Below are positions 15,545 through 23,672 of a DNA stretch of 33,816 nt, piece after piece. How positions within the stretch are numbered: position 1 is the stretch's first letter; every line of letters begins with the position of its first letter. The position numbers and the translations under genes are program-made. The DNA is taken from the NCBI GenBank assembly GCA_030526045.1, contig JAUNDN010000029.1, positions 1-33,816 on the forward strand, in the 5' to 3' direction. The notes under the pieces are model-generated. The model saw nothing but the letters and a program-made list of their open reading frames with translations. It made no database searches and was not told the origin of the DNA. This DNA is from Bacillota bacterium. Its GTDB lineage: Bacteria; Bacillota; Clostridia; Lachnospirales; Lachnospiraceae.

Positions 15545-17419
15545 CTATTCACTCTCTATTTCCAACAATCTGTCATAGGCCTCGTCTATCGTGTCATAAT
15601 AATCTGTAAAACTCGCATGTTGAAAAGGATCCGCTTCAATTTCACCGCTTCTCCCATCTTCTGTCAGCAACGGTTTCCCGAGTAATTCCATTGCTGATTC
15701 ATTATACTCATCCAAAGAAATCTCGCTCATGTCGCCATTAGCTTCCATTTCATAAAAATGATTATCCCAAAAATCATAATAACCGGCAAAAAGGACTTTT
15801 ACCTTTCCGTCCTTAACCGTAGCTAAATACTCGATTCCGGTGGCGGCTCCACATGAACCGTGGACATACCATCCCTTAATTTCATCAAGCCAGAACCCTC
15901 CTGTTCTTGCTGCCCAGAACCCGTCAGAAAAGATGTAGTTTTCCCCATCATATACATATAAATTCTTCCAACCATCTACCCCATAATCCAAATATTCTAT
16001 TAAGCATAACTGCCTGTCCTCTCCTGCACGGCAAAAGGCATAAGAGCAAGAGTTTGCATCCTCCTTCGATGTTCCTGATACACTTTTTGAATGCTCCAGA
16101 TAATATTTGTAGGCATCCACCATCATTTCATCACTGCCTTCGTACTCAGACTTCCACTTTTCCATCTGCTCCGGCAAATTAGTCGACAGATTGCGATAAG
16201 CCTTCATTGCATCCTGACCGCTTCTACCCTGCATAATCTTATTCCAACCTTCTATTGCCTTCTTTTTCAGATGTATATCTGTTATGGTTTTCTTGTCTAA
16301 CCTGTCAGATTCTGTCAATTCAACACTATTCTCTTCACCTTCGGATTCCTCTGCTGTTGTCATATCACTCCGATACTCATTCAGACAACTCACCAGATCA
16401 ATTTCTCTAAACCTTCTGCGCAGTAATTCTGTCAATTCATCCTCAGACATATTACTCATCACATCTATCTCACTCATAGATTTTTCTTTTGCGTTCACGA
16501 TAATATAATCTAAAACTTCCATTCTGACTTCATCTATCTGCTTACTATCCAGCATAGAAAAATCAAACTCATTCAACAGCATTGGATTTCTCGCAACCAC
16601 TGTTTCCTTAAATGCCAAAGCGCATTCATCTTTCTCCCCTTCATAATATTGGGCATTCCAAATTATGAATTCTTCCTGAGTCATGCTTCCCGCTTCCTGC
16701 AACGCAGAAATCTGACGTTTCAAATGTTTATAGTCAAATATACTTTCCTCATCATAGTCAGTTAACGTTACCAACGGTACGGAACGATAAAAGGTCTCTT
16801 CAGGCTGATTTCCACTCAAATCAGAAAAGTGAAAAATATTCATCTGATAATCTGTTTCATCAGGCTTAAGTTTCCCACCATATTGAATATCAAATATTTC
16901 ATCTGCAAACGCTCTGTATTCTTCCTGATCCGCCTGATATTTCAGTGTAAGATTTCTTCCTTCATATGTAATTTCAGCCTCTTCCTTTTCGCTATTAATA
17001 TAACCTATTTCATCCGATTCCTTACCGATAAGATAAAGGGTTACCAAGCTCTCATTCTCACGAACTGTAAGCAGTCCATCGCTCAACACATTAACTGCAC
17101 CAACATCCCTGCAATCGCATTCAAACAGACTTCTTACTTCACCCTTTGACCAGGAAAGAAGCATTGCTTCATAGCTGTATGATGTCTGTCCATATACCAT
17201 CAACATCGGCATTCCATCCGTGTTAATTATCATTTTCCCGTAACATTCTTCGTATTGATCTCTAACCTCATCTTTATAATATTCCAAATAGGCATCCAGA
17301 ATCTTCTCAAATTTTTTATTACTGATTTTCCCTCCCCTGCTTCCACAACCGCTGATCATCACTGTAATGCTGATTATCAAAAAAAACAGTATCGTTCTTC
17401 TTTTCATATGGTTTCTCAT
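15545..17419 (-). CDS. lipoprotein of unknown function
   Basis: This 624-aa protein has a signal peptide with a lipobox (MISGC, Cys25), so it should be anchored on the outer face of the membrane. No known domain is recognised. The first 330 residues are acidic with beta-rich parts. The C-terminal 200 residues contain GAATGIEYLATVKDGKVKVLFAGYYDFWDN, which resembles solvent-exposed beta repeats of other lipoproteins. Start at ATG 17419 has AAGGAG about 11 nt upstream; an in-frame ATG five codons later is also possible. It follows the OB-like gene by 25 nt and precedes the zinc-ribbon gene by 11 nt, in the same likely operon. Confidence 0.75.
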   Translation of the reverse strand: MRNHMKRRTILFFLIISITVMISGCGSRGGKISNKKFEKILDAYLEYYKDEVRDQYEECYGKMIINTDGMPMLMVYGQTSYSYEAMLLSWSKGEVRSLFECDCRDVGAVNVLSDGLLTVRENESLVTLYLIGKESDEIGYINSEKEEAEITYEGRNLTLKYQADQEEYRAFADEIFDIQYGGKLKPDETDYQMNIFHFSDLSGNQPEETFYRSVPLVTLTDYDEESIFDYKHLKRQISALQEAGSMTQEEFIIWNAQYYEGEKDECALAFKETVVARNPMLLNEFDFSMLDSKQIDEVRMEVLDYIIVNAKEKSMSEIDVMSNMSEDELTELLRRRFREIDLVSCLNEYRSDMTTAEESEGEENSVELTESDRLDKKTITDIHLKKKAIEGWNKIMQGRSGQDAMKAYRNLSTNLPEQMEKWKSEYEGSDEMMVDAYKYYLEHSKSVSGTSKEDANSCSYAFCRAGEDRQLCLIEYLDYGVDGWKNLYVYDGENYIFSDGFWAARTGGFWLDEIKGWYVHGSCGAATGIEYLATVKDGKVKVLFAGYYDFWDNHFYEMEANGDMSEISLDEYNESAMELLGKPLLTEDGRSGEIEADPFQHASFTDYYDTIDEAYDRLLEIESE

Positions 17420-17444
17420 AGCTTCTTTCTCTCCTTATCCGAAA

Positions 17445-17675
17445 TCATTCCACACTTCTGTGCAATTCGATTTTGGCCTGTTCTACAATAATAGAGCCGC
17501 CTGCCTCTTTCCCTTCCAGTTTCACCTTTTGTCCTTTTCTCACAAACAGATAGTCTTTAAGAGCCTGCTTGCCGGTGGCAATCACCTGATAGCATTCTTC
17601 GTTCCCTTCCAGAATATAACTGCTGATATCCTGCTCCAGGGATACCTCCTCCTTTACAATTCCACTAAGCTGCAA
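17445..17675 (-). CDS. small hypothetical protein, possibly OB-fold
   Basis: I place the start at TTG 17675, which has AGGAGG exactly 7 nt upstream, giving 76 aa (MQLSGIVKEEVSLEQDISSYILEG...). An upstream in-frame start at 17726 would add 17 residues, but a promoter-like pair (17697-17726) lies over that extension. The alternation of short hydrophobic strands with YLFVRKGQKVKLEGKE and a C-terminal VEQAKIEL is consistent with a small OB-like beta barrel; this is a fold guess only. There is no signal peptide or membrane span. It is the first gene of the five-gene envelope cluster. The function is unknown. Confidence 0.6.
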   Translation of the reverse strand: MQLSGIVKEEVSLEQDISSYILEGNEECYQVIATGKQALKDYLFVRKGQKVKLEGKEAGGSIIVEQAKIELHRSVE

Positions 17676-17696
17676 TCTTTCTCCTCCTTTTCTCCT

Positions 17697-17726
17697 TTTA
17701 TATATATGGAGAACCATTTTCTTCAA
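17697..17726 (-). promoter_or_regulatory. putative promoter of the envelope/sigma cluster
   Basis: On the minus strand TTGAAG (17721-17726) is followed after 16 nt by TATATA (17699-17704), with TATAAA two bases further on. It would start transcription just ahead of the TTG at 17675. Confidence 0.5.
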
Positions 17727-17785
17727 AAGGTTGCAGTAATATTTTATTTTTTTAAAATTATGTACGAACTTTTGGATAGTATCAC

Positions 17786-17826
17786 AAAAGACCAGAAAAT
17801 ACGGATATTTCGTATCTCTGGTCTTT
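17786..17826 (-). terminator. terminator of the tRNA-Gly gene
   Basis: A long stem (AAAGACCAGA near 17787-17796 with TCTGGTCTTT at 17817-17826, plus inner ATACG/CGTAT) is followed on the minus strand by TTTTGTG. It lies just past the tRNA 3' end and also screens the envelope cluster from tRNA transcription. Confidence 0.75.
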
Positions 17827-17829
17827 GTA

Positions 17830-17900
17830 AGCAGATGACGGGAATCGAACCCGCCTCCTCAGCTTGGGAAGCTGATATTCTACCGATGAACTACATCTGC
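17830..17900 (-). tRNA. tRNA-Gly (anticodon CCC)
   Basis: The minus strand folds into a full cloverleaf: 7-bp acceptor GCAGATG/CATCTGC, D arm GTTC..GAAT, anticodon stem TCAGC/GCTGA with loop TTCCCAA (anticodon CCC, reads GGG), T arm GCGGG/CCCGT with loop TTCGATT, and discriminator U as usual for glycine tRNAs. CCA is not encoded. It has its own promoter at 17922-17951 and a terminator directly downstream. Confidence 0.95.
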
Positions 17901-17921
17901 GCACTAAAATTCCTAATGCCT

Positions 17922-17951
17922 ATTATAATTCATCTACATCAGAAAAGTCAA
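17922..17951 (-). promoter_or_regulatory. tRNA-Gly promoter
   Basis: TTGACT (17946-17951) and TATAAT (17922-17927) on the minus strand are 18 nt apart, about 21 bp ahead of the mature tRNA 5' end. Confidence 0.75.
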
Positions 17952-17980
17952 CTTACTCCTCACAAAATCTTAATTCAAAT

Positions 17981-19684
17981 TCATTTCGCAAACCGCAGTT
18001 TCCGATACCGGTTCACGCACGCCAAAATCTCCTGTTTTCTTGGTCTTGCCAGCGCAGCCGACACATCGCCGTGCTCAAAGAGACTCTCAAGACCGTCCCT
18101 ATCAAGCTGCTGTTCCAGGAGTTCTCCGATCTGCTTTAAGTCCTTTCTGCCATCCAGAAGCTTTAACTGCACATATTTAAGAAGATAAGCCAAAGCTGCA
18201 GTCTGCTCGGTGTCCTTAAGCTGCTCCAGATAACGCAGCTCCACATTTTCTCTGGCAAGAAGAAGCTCGCTGGTTCCCATTGTCTTGATTTTGATCCGTT
18301 CTTCCTTTTTCAGCATCATATCGGGAATCGGACATCTTTTATCCTGATATACCGGAAAGGCTTCCTCCTCTCCTCCCATAACAGGATATGCGGATGCGGC
18401 TTCCTTCGCTTTCGATGTTATGTCAACCGGAATATACTCCTTCATCTGGATAATGGTATCTGCTACATGGAAATAAGAACCGGAGCTTCCGGCTACAATG
18501 ACGGAAGAAACACCTCTGTCCCGATACAGGCTTTTAACCCTGCTGATAAAGGGGGTAATGGGCTCCTCCCCCGGTGTGATCACCTGCGCCATCAGCTGAT
18601 CGCGAATCATAAAGTTCGTAGCAGAGGTATCCTCATCAATGAGCAGGAGTTTACTGCCACTCTCGATGCTCTCCATCAGGTTTGCTGCCTGGGAGGTGCT
18701 TCCGCTGGCATCCTCTGTGGAAAAGTGTACTGTGTCCTTCCCGTTCGGGAGATCCTTGATAAAAGGCGAAATATCCACTCCGGAAATGCTCCTGCCATCC
18801 TCCGCACGGAGCTTCCATGCCGAGGAATCGGTAATCACAAATTCCCTGCCATCACCTGATATATGATTGTAGACACCGTTTTGAAGTGCCTGCAGAATGG
18901 TTGATTTCCCGTGATAGCCACCTCCCACAAAGAGCGTGATTCCTTTCAGAATTCCCATTCCACTCATCTCCCCTTTATTGGGAAGCTTCATTGTAACCTT
19001 CAGGGATTCCGGTGACCTGAAGGGTACAGCCCCCTTCATGGGCTTTTCGGAAACGCCGCTTTCTCTTGGCAAAATCGAACCGTCTGCAATAAACGCACAT
19101 AATCCCATTTCGGGGAGCTTTTGCCTGATATACTGCTGATCCTCACAAAGGCGGATTGCCTGCCCTGCCTTTTGGCGGTCAATCCTTGCATAAAAGAGGC
19201 TGTTTCTGACACAATCCGGAAGAATGGTAAACAACATCTTATCCAGTTCTCTTGCATTAATCGTACGCCCGTTTGCAGGAAAGCCTGCCTCAAACCGAAG
19301 AATCAGATCTCCGTTTTTGATTCGCATTGCCGTCCTCTCTAAGACCTGCTGCCCGCATCTTGATACGGTGAGCAGACCGCTTTTACCGGAGCCCTTTGCC
19401 TGAAAGCTCCCTCCCGAAATCCTGGCGGCAAACAGTCTTGTCAGGTGATCCTGCAGGGTCACCCTTTTTTCAAAGCTGTCATAAAGCTCTGCCGGAAAAC
19501 CTGCTTTCTGTGCCTTGATATGCACGGATAATCTGGACGGTGATGCAAAGGGGTCCCCTTGCACATGGTCAACGGAAAGGACGTAATCCTGAAAATCATA
19601 CTGTCCCTTGAGTTCCTTATATGCCGGGTACCCCTTATGATCAATACTTTTCAATTTATTTCGTAATTCAATTGCTGACTGCAT
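17981..19684 (-). CDS. predicted ATPase of the ABC class
   Basis: This protein is about 567 aa. Its central domain has Walker A GGGYHGKST (in LFVGGGYHGKSTILQAL) and Walker B KLLLIDEDTSATNFMIRD, which place it in the soluble ABC-class ATPase family (pfam09818 type). It lacks transporter domains, and the cellular role is unknown. The true start is ATG 19684 (MQSAIELRNKL), one base after the argS stop codon, with GGAGAG near the end of argS as ribosome binding site; the 13 codons upstream are argS sequence in another frame. Direct coupling to argS is a feature of the locus but does not itself prove a role in translation. Confidence 0.85.
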   Translation of the reverse strand: MQSAIELRNKLKSIDHKGYPAYKELKGQYDFQDYVLSVDHVQGDPFASPSRLSVHIKAQKAGFPAELYDSFEKRVTLQDHLTRLFAARISGGSFQAKGSGKSGLLTVSRCGQQVLERTAMRIKNGDLILRFEAGFPANGRTINARELDKMLFTILPDCVRNSLFYARIDRQKAGQAIRLCEDQQYIRQKLPEMGLCAFIADGSILPRESGVSEKPMKGAVPFRSPESLKVTMKLPNKGEMSGMGILKGITLFVGGGYHGKSTILQALQNGVYNHISGDGREFVITDSSAWKLRAEDGRSISGVDISPFIKDLPNGKDTVHFSTEDASGSTSQAANLMESIESGSKLLLIDEDTSATNFMIRDQLMAQVITPGEEPITPFISRVKSLYRDRGVSSVIVAGSSGSYFHVADTIIQMKEYIPVDITSKAKEAASAYPVMGGEEEAFPVYQDKRCPIPDMMLKKEERIKIKTMGTSELLLARENVELRYLEQLKDTEQTAALAYLLKYVQLKLLDGRKDLKQIGELLEQQLDRDGLESLFEHGDVSAALARPRKQEILACVNRYRKLRFAK

Positions 19685-19685
19685 C

Positions 19686-21452
19686 TTACATTCTCTCCGG
19701 TGCAGAGAAACCAAGAACATCAATACAGGTCTCCAGGATATCTCTGGTTAACATAAGTAATGCCACCCAGCCTGCTTTCTTTTCCTGATCCTCTTCTGAC
19801 ACGATTTTGGTCTCATGATAAAAACGGTTAAAGGCATTGGCAAGATCATAAATATAGGCACAAACCTTATGGGGCGCCGTCTCTGCATAAGCACTCTCCA
19901 TCATGGCATTGAACTTGGCAATTTCCATCATCAGTGCCTTTTCTGCCTCGCTGCCTGCCTCCCTAATAGAAGCGTCATCCGGCAGGCCACCCTGTTCCTT
20001 TACCTTACTTAGTATGGATTTAATCCTCACGACGGTATACAGAATATACGGACCTGTATCTCCTTCAAAGGAAGTAAATTTATCAATGTCAAAAATGTAA
20101 TCCTTGGATGCCTGATTGGAGAGATCTCCGTACTTGATTGCGGAAAGAGCAACCACCTTTGCAGTCTGCCTTGCCTCTTCCTCATCCACCTCACGGTTAT
20201 CGGTGATCTTACGATACATCTCCTCATTGATTTCCTTGATCAGCATTTCAAGACGCATCACACCGCCTTCACGAGTCTTAAAGGGCTTTCCGTCCTTACC
20301 GTTCATGGTGCCGAATCCGATATGAAGGAGCTCTGTTTCCGGCTCCACCAGCTTTGTCTTTCTTGCACAGCGGAATACCTGCTCAAAATAAAGGTCCTGA
20401 CGCTTATCTGTCAGGTAAATGAGCCGGTCAGGATGATACTCCCGCATACGCTCCATAATCGTTGCCAGATCCGTTGTATTATATAAGGATGCACCATCCG
20501 ATTTCAGAATCATACAGGGAGGAATCTCCTTGGTATCCGTATCCTCCTTCACATCCACCACCAAAGCACCGTCACTGATATAGGCATAGCCCTCCTTTTT
20601 CATGTAATCCACCATGCCAGGGATTACATCATGAACGTCTGACTCACCCTTCCAAAGGTCAAAATCTACATTTAGATTTTCATAATTCTTCTTAAGATCC
20701 GCTACGGAAACTGCTATGATGTGATCCCAAAGAGCACGGTATCCTCTCACACCGCTCTGCAGCTTGAAGGTTGCTTCCATCGCACGCTCCTTGTAAGCAG
20801 CATCCTCCTTGGACTTTCCGCTTGCAGTCGGGTAGATCTCTTCCAGCTCTGAGATCGTAAAGGGAGCCTCCTTCGGATATTCTCCCTCATAGCTTTCATC
20901 AAAATATACCAATTCAGGCTGACGCTCCTGAAGCTCTGTAATAATGAGCCCCATCTGAAGCCCCCAGTCTCCCAAATGGATATCGCCAATCACATCATGA
21001 CCTGCATATCTTGCAATTCTCTTAATACTTTCGCCGATAATTGCAGAACGAAGATGCCCTACATGAAGGGGCTTAGCCACATTGGGGCCACCATAATCAA
21101 CAATGATCTTTGCAGGCTTTTCCGGCATTTCAAGACCAAACTTCTCAGTCTGTGTCATCTGCTTCAGATAATCCGAGACAAAGCTCTCCTTTACCTTCAA
21201 GTTAAGAAACCCCGGGGCAACAGCGCTTACCTCTAAGAACACCTCACTGCTCTCTAACTTTGCCGCAACCTCATTTGCAATCATGATGGGAGCCTTCTTG
21301 TACAGCTTGGCGCCTGCCATCGCACCATTACACTGATATTCACAAAGGTCAGGGCGGTTTGACAGCGTCACCTTGCCAAGCTCTCTGTCATAGCCTGCCG
21401 CCTCAAAAGCATTTTTCATTTCTTCCGAGATCAAATCCAGAAACTTTTTCAT
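19686..21452 (-). CDS. argS: arginyl-tRNA synthetase
   Basis: This 588-aa class I synthetase charges tRNA-Arg. N-terminal tRNA-binding (Add-1-like) domain, then the active-site HVGH in KPLHVGHLRSAIIG (HIGH motif), ITDNREVDEEEAR, and DALR-type anticodon-binding C-terminal region with YDLANAFNRFYHETKI are all present. The length is normal. I choose ATG 21452 (MKKFLDLISEEM) because GGAGG lies just upstream; an earlier start 7 codons upstream lacks this. It follows queH by 69 bp with no obvious terminator, and its stop codon is followed after 1 nt by the ATPase gene. No T-box leader is seen. Confidence 0.96.
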   Translation of the reverse strand: MKKFLDLISEEMKNAFEAAGYDRELGKVTLSNRPDLCEYQCNGAMAGAKLYKKAPIMIANEVAAKLESSEVFLEVSAVAPGFLNLKVKESFVSDYLKQMTQTEKFGLEMPEKPAKIIVDYGGPNVAKPLHVGHLRSAIIGESIKRIARYAGHDVIGDIHLGDWGLQMGLIITELQERQPELVYFDESYEGEYPKEAPFTISELEEIYPTASGKSKEDAAYKERAMEATFKLQSGVRGYRALWDHIIAVSVADLKKNYENLNVDFDLWKGESDVHDVIPGMVDYMKKEGYAYISDGALVVDVKEDTDTKEIPPCMILKSDGASLYNTTDLATIMERMREYHPDRLIYLTDKRQDLYFEQVFRCARKTKLVEPETELLHIGFGTMNGKDGKPFKTREGGVMRLEMLIKEINEEMYRKITDNREVDEEEARQTAKVVALSAIKYGDLSNQASKDYIFDIDKFTSFEGDTGPYILYTVVRIKSILSKVKEQGGLPDDASIREAGSEAEKALMMEIAKFNAMMESAYAETAPHKVCAYIYDLANAFNRFYHETKIVSEEDQEKKAGWVALLMLTRDILETCIDVLGFSAPERM

Positions 21453-21521
21453 TTTTCCTCCATTCCGAAGCACTTCTCATTAACAGCTTCGTTCTTCCGG
21501 TTATTGGAAACTATTCCCTGT

Positions 21522-22196
21522 TTATATCTTTATTATCCTATCATTTTCATTGTCATTTCGCAAGCATCTTAGCTTCCTCTCTCTCTCCAATTTTGAGTAA
21601 ATGCATCCGCAATAATCCTGCCTGTAAAGCTCATACTCCTTCGAAAGCTCTATTGACCTTTTGTATCCGTCCTTTTTCTTAAAGTCCGACGGCAGGAAGG
21701 CAACTCCCCACTCTTTTGAGAGCTGCTCGCCGATCTCATTGATTTTAGCCGCATTTTTTAGGGGGCTGATGGTCAGCGTAGTGGTAAAGTAATCCGCTTT
21801 TCGCGCCTTCGCCTGCCTTGCCGTCTCCCGAAGTCTCAGCTCATAGCATACAAAGCAGCGCTCTCCACCCTCCTTGCACTTCTCCAGACCTTTTACACTT
21901 TCAAAAAAGCTTTCCTTCTGATATTCTCCTTCCACGATCGCAATGGGATAAGCATCATCCTTCTTTTGATTGAATTCTCCAATCAGACGCTTTTGCTCCT
22001 CCACGCGCTTTCTATACTCAGCATCCTCAGTGATATTGGGGTTGTAATAAAACACTGTAATTCTGAAAAAGGGCCGCAAATATTCCAGCACATAGCTGCT
22101 GCAGGGTGCACAGCAGCTATGGAGAAACAACGTTTTTCCTTTATTCTCAGAAGCTCCCAGTAGCTTATCCAGTTCCTTAGCATAATTTCTATTCAT
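21522..22196 (-). CDS. queH: epoxyqueuosine reductase QueH
   Basis: This 224-aa protein (formerly DUF208) performs the last step of queuosine synthesis, reducing epoxyqueuosine in tRNA; it replaces the cobalamin-dependent QueG in many anaerobes. Cysteine motifs of the family are complete: LHSCCAPCSSYVLEYL near the N-terminus, GGERCFVCYELRLRETA in the middle, and DYCGCIYS near the C-terminus. The conserved TLTISPLKN and FYYNPNI stretches are also present. It begins 14 nt after the GH27 stop codon. The C-terminal basic tail (LERERKLRCLRNDNENDRIIKI) is probably unstructured. Confidence 0.93.
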   Translation of the reverse strand: MNRNYAKELDKLLGASENKGKTLFLHSCCAPCSSYVLEYLRPFFRITVFYYNPNITEDAEYRKRVEEQKRLIGEFNQKKDDAYPIAIVEGEYQKESFFESVKGLEKCKEGGERCFVCYELRLRETARQAKARKADYFTTTLTISPLKNAAKINEIGEQLSKEWGVAFLPSDFKKKDGYKRSIELSKEYELYRQDYCGCIYSKLERERKLRCLRNDNENDRIIKI

Positions 22197-22210
22197 TGCT
22201 TTTCCTACTC

Positions 22211-23485
22211 TTATTTTATCGGTTTCAAAAGAAATGCCTTTGCTCCATGGCTTTCAAGCTTCACAGTCAAGTTCTCTTCCGCCTGTACTTCCTGTCCGCT
22301 CCAGAGTTCTTTTCCTGAAATCTGATCGTAAATTTCAAGATCCACAAGAGGAATCTTTATTTCACTTTCCTTCTCTCCTGCGTTGAAGACTGCCACATAC
22401 TGGCCGCCCCGTGCGCTCACGGCCGTCCACAGAATATGCTCCACACCATCGATCTCTTTTCTAAAGACTTGATGGGAGTGACGTGCATCCCTATGCATAG
22501 TAAGGATATCCCTGTTGGTGATCAGGCTCATGGTAAAATCGTCAAAGCCTGTCATCTCTCCGCCGATCATCAGTGGCGAGCGGAAGATACACCACAATGT
22601 CATCATGGTAATCTGTTCATTCTCCGTAAACTTTGTCCAGTCCTTCTCATCATAATCCTGACGAAGGGGGCCGATGGGAAGCATATCCGCATCCGGATAG
22701 TTTCCTGCTCCTGTGTGGGTACACCATCTCTCGGCACGGGAAAACATATCATACAAAAGCTCCCACTGATCCCAGAAATCATCCGTGATCCGCCACATAT
22801 TTGCCGTCTGCTTGTATAACTCTGCCTTTTCCGGAAGGGCAGGTCCCGGGGAAAGGCTTAAGACCATATCTCTTCCGCAGGATTTCAGTGCATCACTCAG
22901 CATGATGAGCTCTGCTTCCTCATGAGGAAGCTCTCTTGCAATATCATCGCATTTGACGAAATCCACGCCCCAGGACGCATAAAGCTCAAACAGGCTGTCA
23001 TAATAAGCTCTCGCCCCCTCCTTTTCAGGATCCAGACCATACATATCCGTATTCCAGTGACAGATACTTGCCGTCTTGGCAACTTCTCTTGCCGTTCTTT
23101 CCGTTCCCTTGATCTTACCGTTTTGATGTACTGCCTGTCTGGGAATTCCACGCATGATATGAATGCCGAACTTCAGTCCCAGGGAATGTACATATTCTGC
23201 AAGCGGTGCAAATCCCTTTCCGCCTGCTGATGAAGGGAAACGATTCGGTGCCGGAATCAATCTGGAATACTCATCCATACAAAGCTCGGTAAAGGGATGA
23301 TATTCATGGGTTGTCGCCGTAGGCTCATACCACTGAATATCCACCACGATATATTCCCAACCGTATTCCTTTAAATATTTCGCCATAAAATCAGCGTTTT
23401 TCTTCACAGTCTCCTCTGTGACCGATGCGCCGTAGCAGTCCCAGCTGTTCCACCCCATCGGTGCCGTCTTTTCCTTCATCAGCAT
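22211..23485 (-). CDS. GH27 family alpha-galactosidase, cytoplasmic
   Basis: This 424-aa TIM-barrel glycosidase starts MLMKEKTAPMGWNSWDCYG, the GH27 entry motif. The nucleophile is Asp180 in DFVKCDD and the acid/base is in WRITDD (about 235). There is no signal peptide, so substrate must be imported. GH27 members hydrolyse terminal alpha-galactosides (melibiose, raffinose) or related residues; beta-L-arabinopyranosidase or alpha-N-acetylgalactosaminidase cannot be excluded. I choose ATG 23485 (GGGAGG 8 nt upstream); 39 codons of open frame upstream cover GC-rich hairpins and are probably not translated. It lies after the ABC transporter terminator, so expression may need its own promoter or read-through. 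Confidence 0.88.
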   Translation of the reverse strand: MLMKEKTAPMGWNSWDCYGASVTEETVKKNADFMAKYLKEYGWEYIVVDIQWYEPTATTHEYHPFTELCMDEYSRLIPAPNRFPSSAGGKGFAPLAEYVHSLGLKFGIHIMRGIPRQAVHQNGKIKGTERTAREVAKTASICHWNTDMYGLDPEKEGARAYYDSLFELYASWGVDFVKCDDIARELPHEEAELIMLSDALKSCGRDMVLSLSPGPALPEKAELYKQTANMWRITDDFWDQWELLYDMFSRAERWCTHTGAGNYPDADMLPIGPLRQDYDEKDWTKFTENEQITMMTLWCIFRSPLMIGGEMTGFDDFTMSLITNRDILTMHRDARHSHQVFRKEIDGVEHILWTAVSARGGQYVAVFNAGEKESEIKIPLVDLEIYDQISGKELWSGQEVQAEENLTVKLESHGAKAFLLKPIK

Positions 23486-23540
23486 TTTCTTAACCTCCCA
23501 CTTTCTATTTTCCTCATAAAGTTTTTCAGAATAAAGAGCC

Positions 23541-23581
23541 CGCTCGCGGACTCTTGCGCCGAGCGCGGTCGCGAAAGCGAC
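23541..23581. repeat. GC-rich palindromic element, possible interspersed repeat
   Basis: Two adjacent hairpins lie in an otherwise A+T-rich leader: CGCTCG (23541-23546) with CGAGCG (23560-23565), and GTCGC/GCGAC with loop GAAA (23568-23581). Composition is unlike the neighbourhood. I suspect an interspersed intergenic repeat, but no second copy occurs in the window. Confidence 0.4.
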
Positions 23582-23610
23582 ATCATGACAAGGTCTTTCC
23601 AATAAAGTGA

Positions 23611-23640
23611 AAAAGGCTGAAAGAAACCCTTCAGCCTTTT
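23611..23640 (-). terminator. terminator of the ABC transporter operon
   Basis: AAAAGGCTGAA (23611-23621) pairs with CTTCAGCCTTTT-type sequence (ending 23640). On the minus strand it reads CAGCCTTTTTC. It lies after the permease stop at 23673 and before the GH27 gene. Confidence 0.75.
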
Positions 23641-23672
23641 GTTACATCCTGTTTGTCAGGTTCAATATGAGT

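Noticed and set aside
17830-17900. tRNA-Gly as an integration site for a genomic island containing the sigma cluster
   Set aside because: I found no repeated copy of the tRNA 3' end and no integrase in the window; the cluster shows no composition break.
17367-18188. 273-aa open frame on the + strand
   Set aside because: It crosses the tRNA-Gly gene, its terminator and the 3' end of the ABC-class ATPase gene, so it cannot be a real coding gene.
21453-21521. T-box leader for argS
   Set aside because: The gap is only 69 nt and lacks the T-box sequence and the stem I and antiterminator structures.
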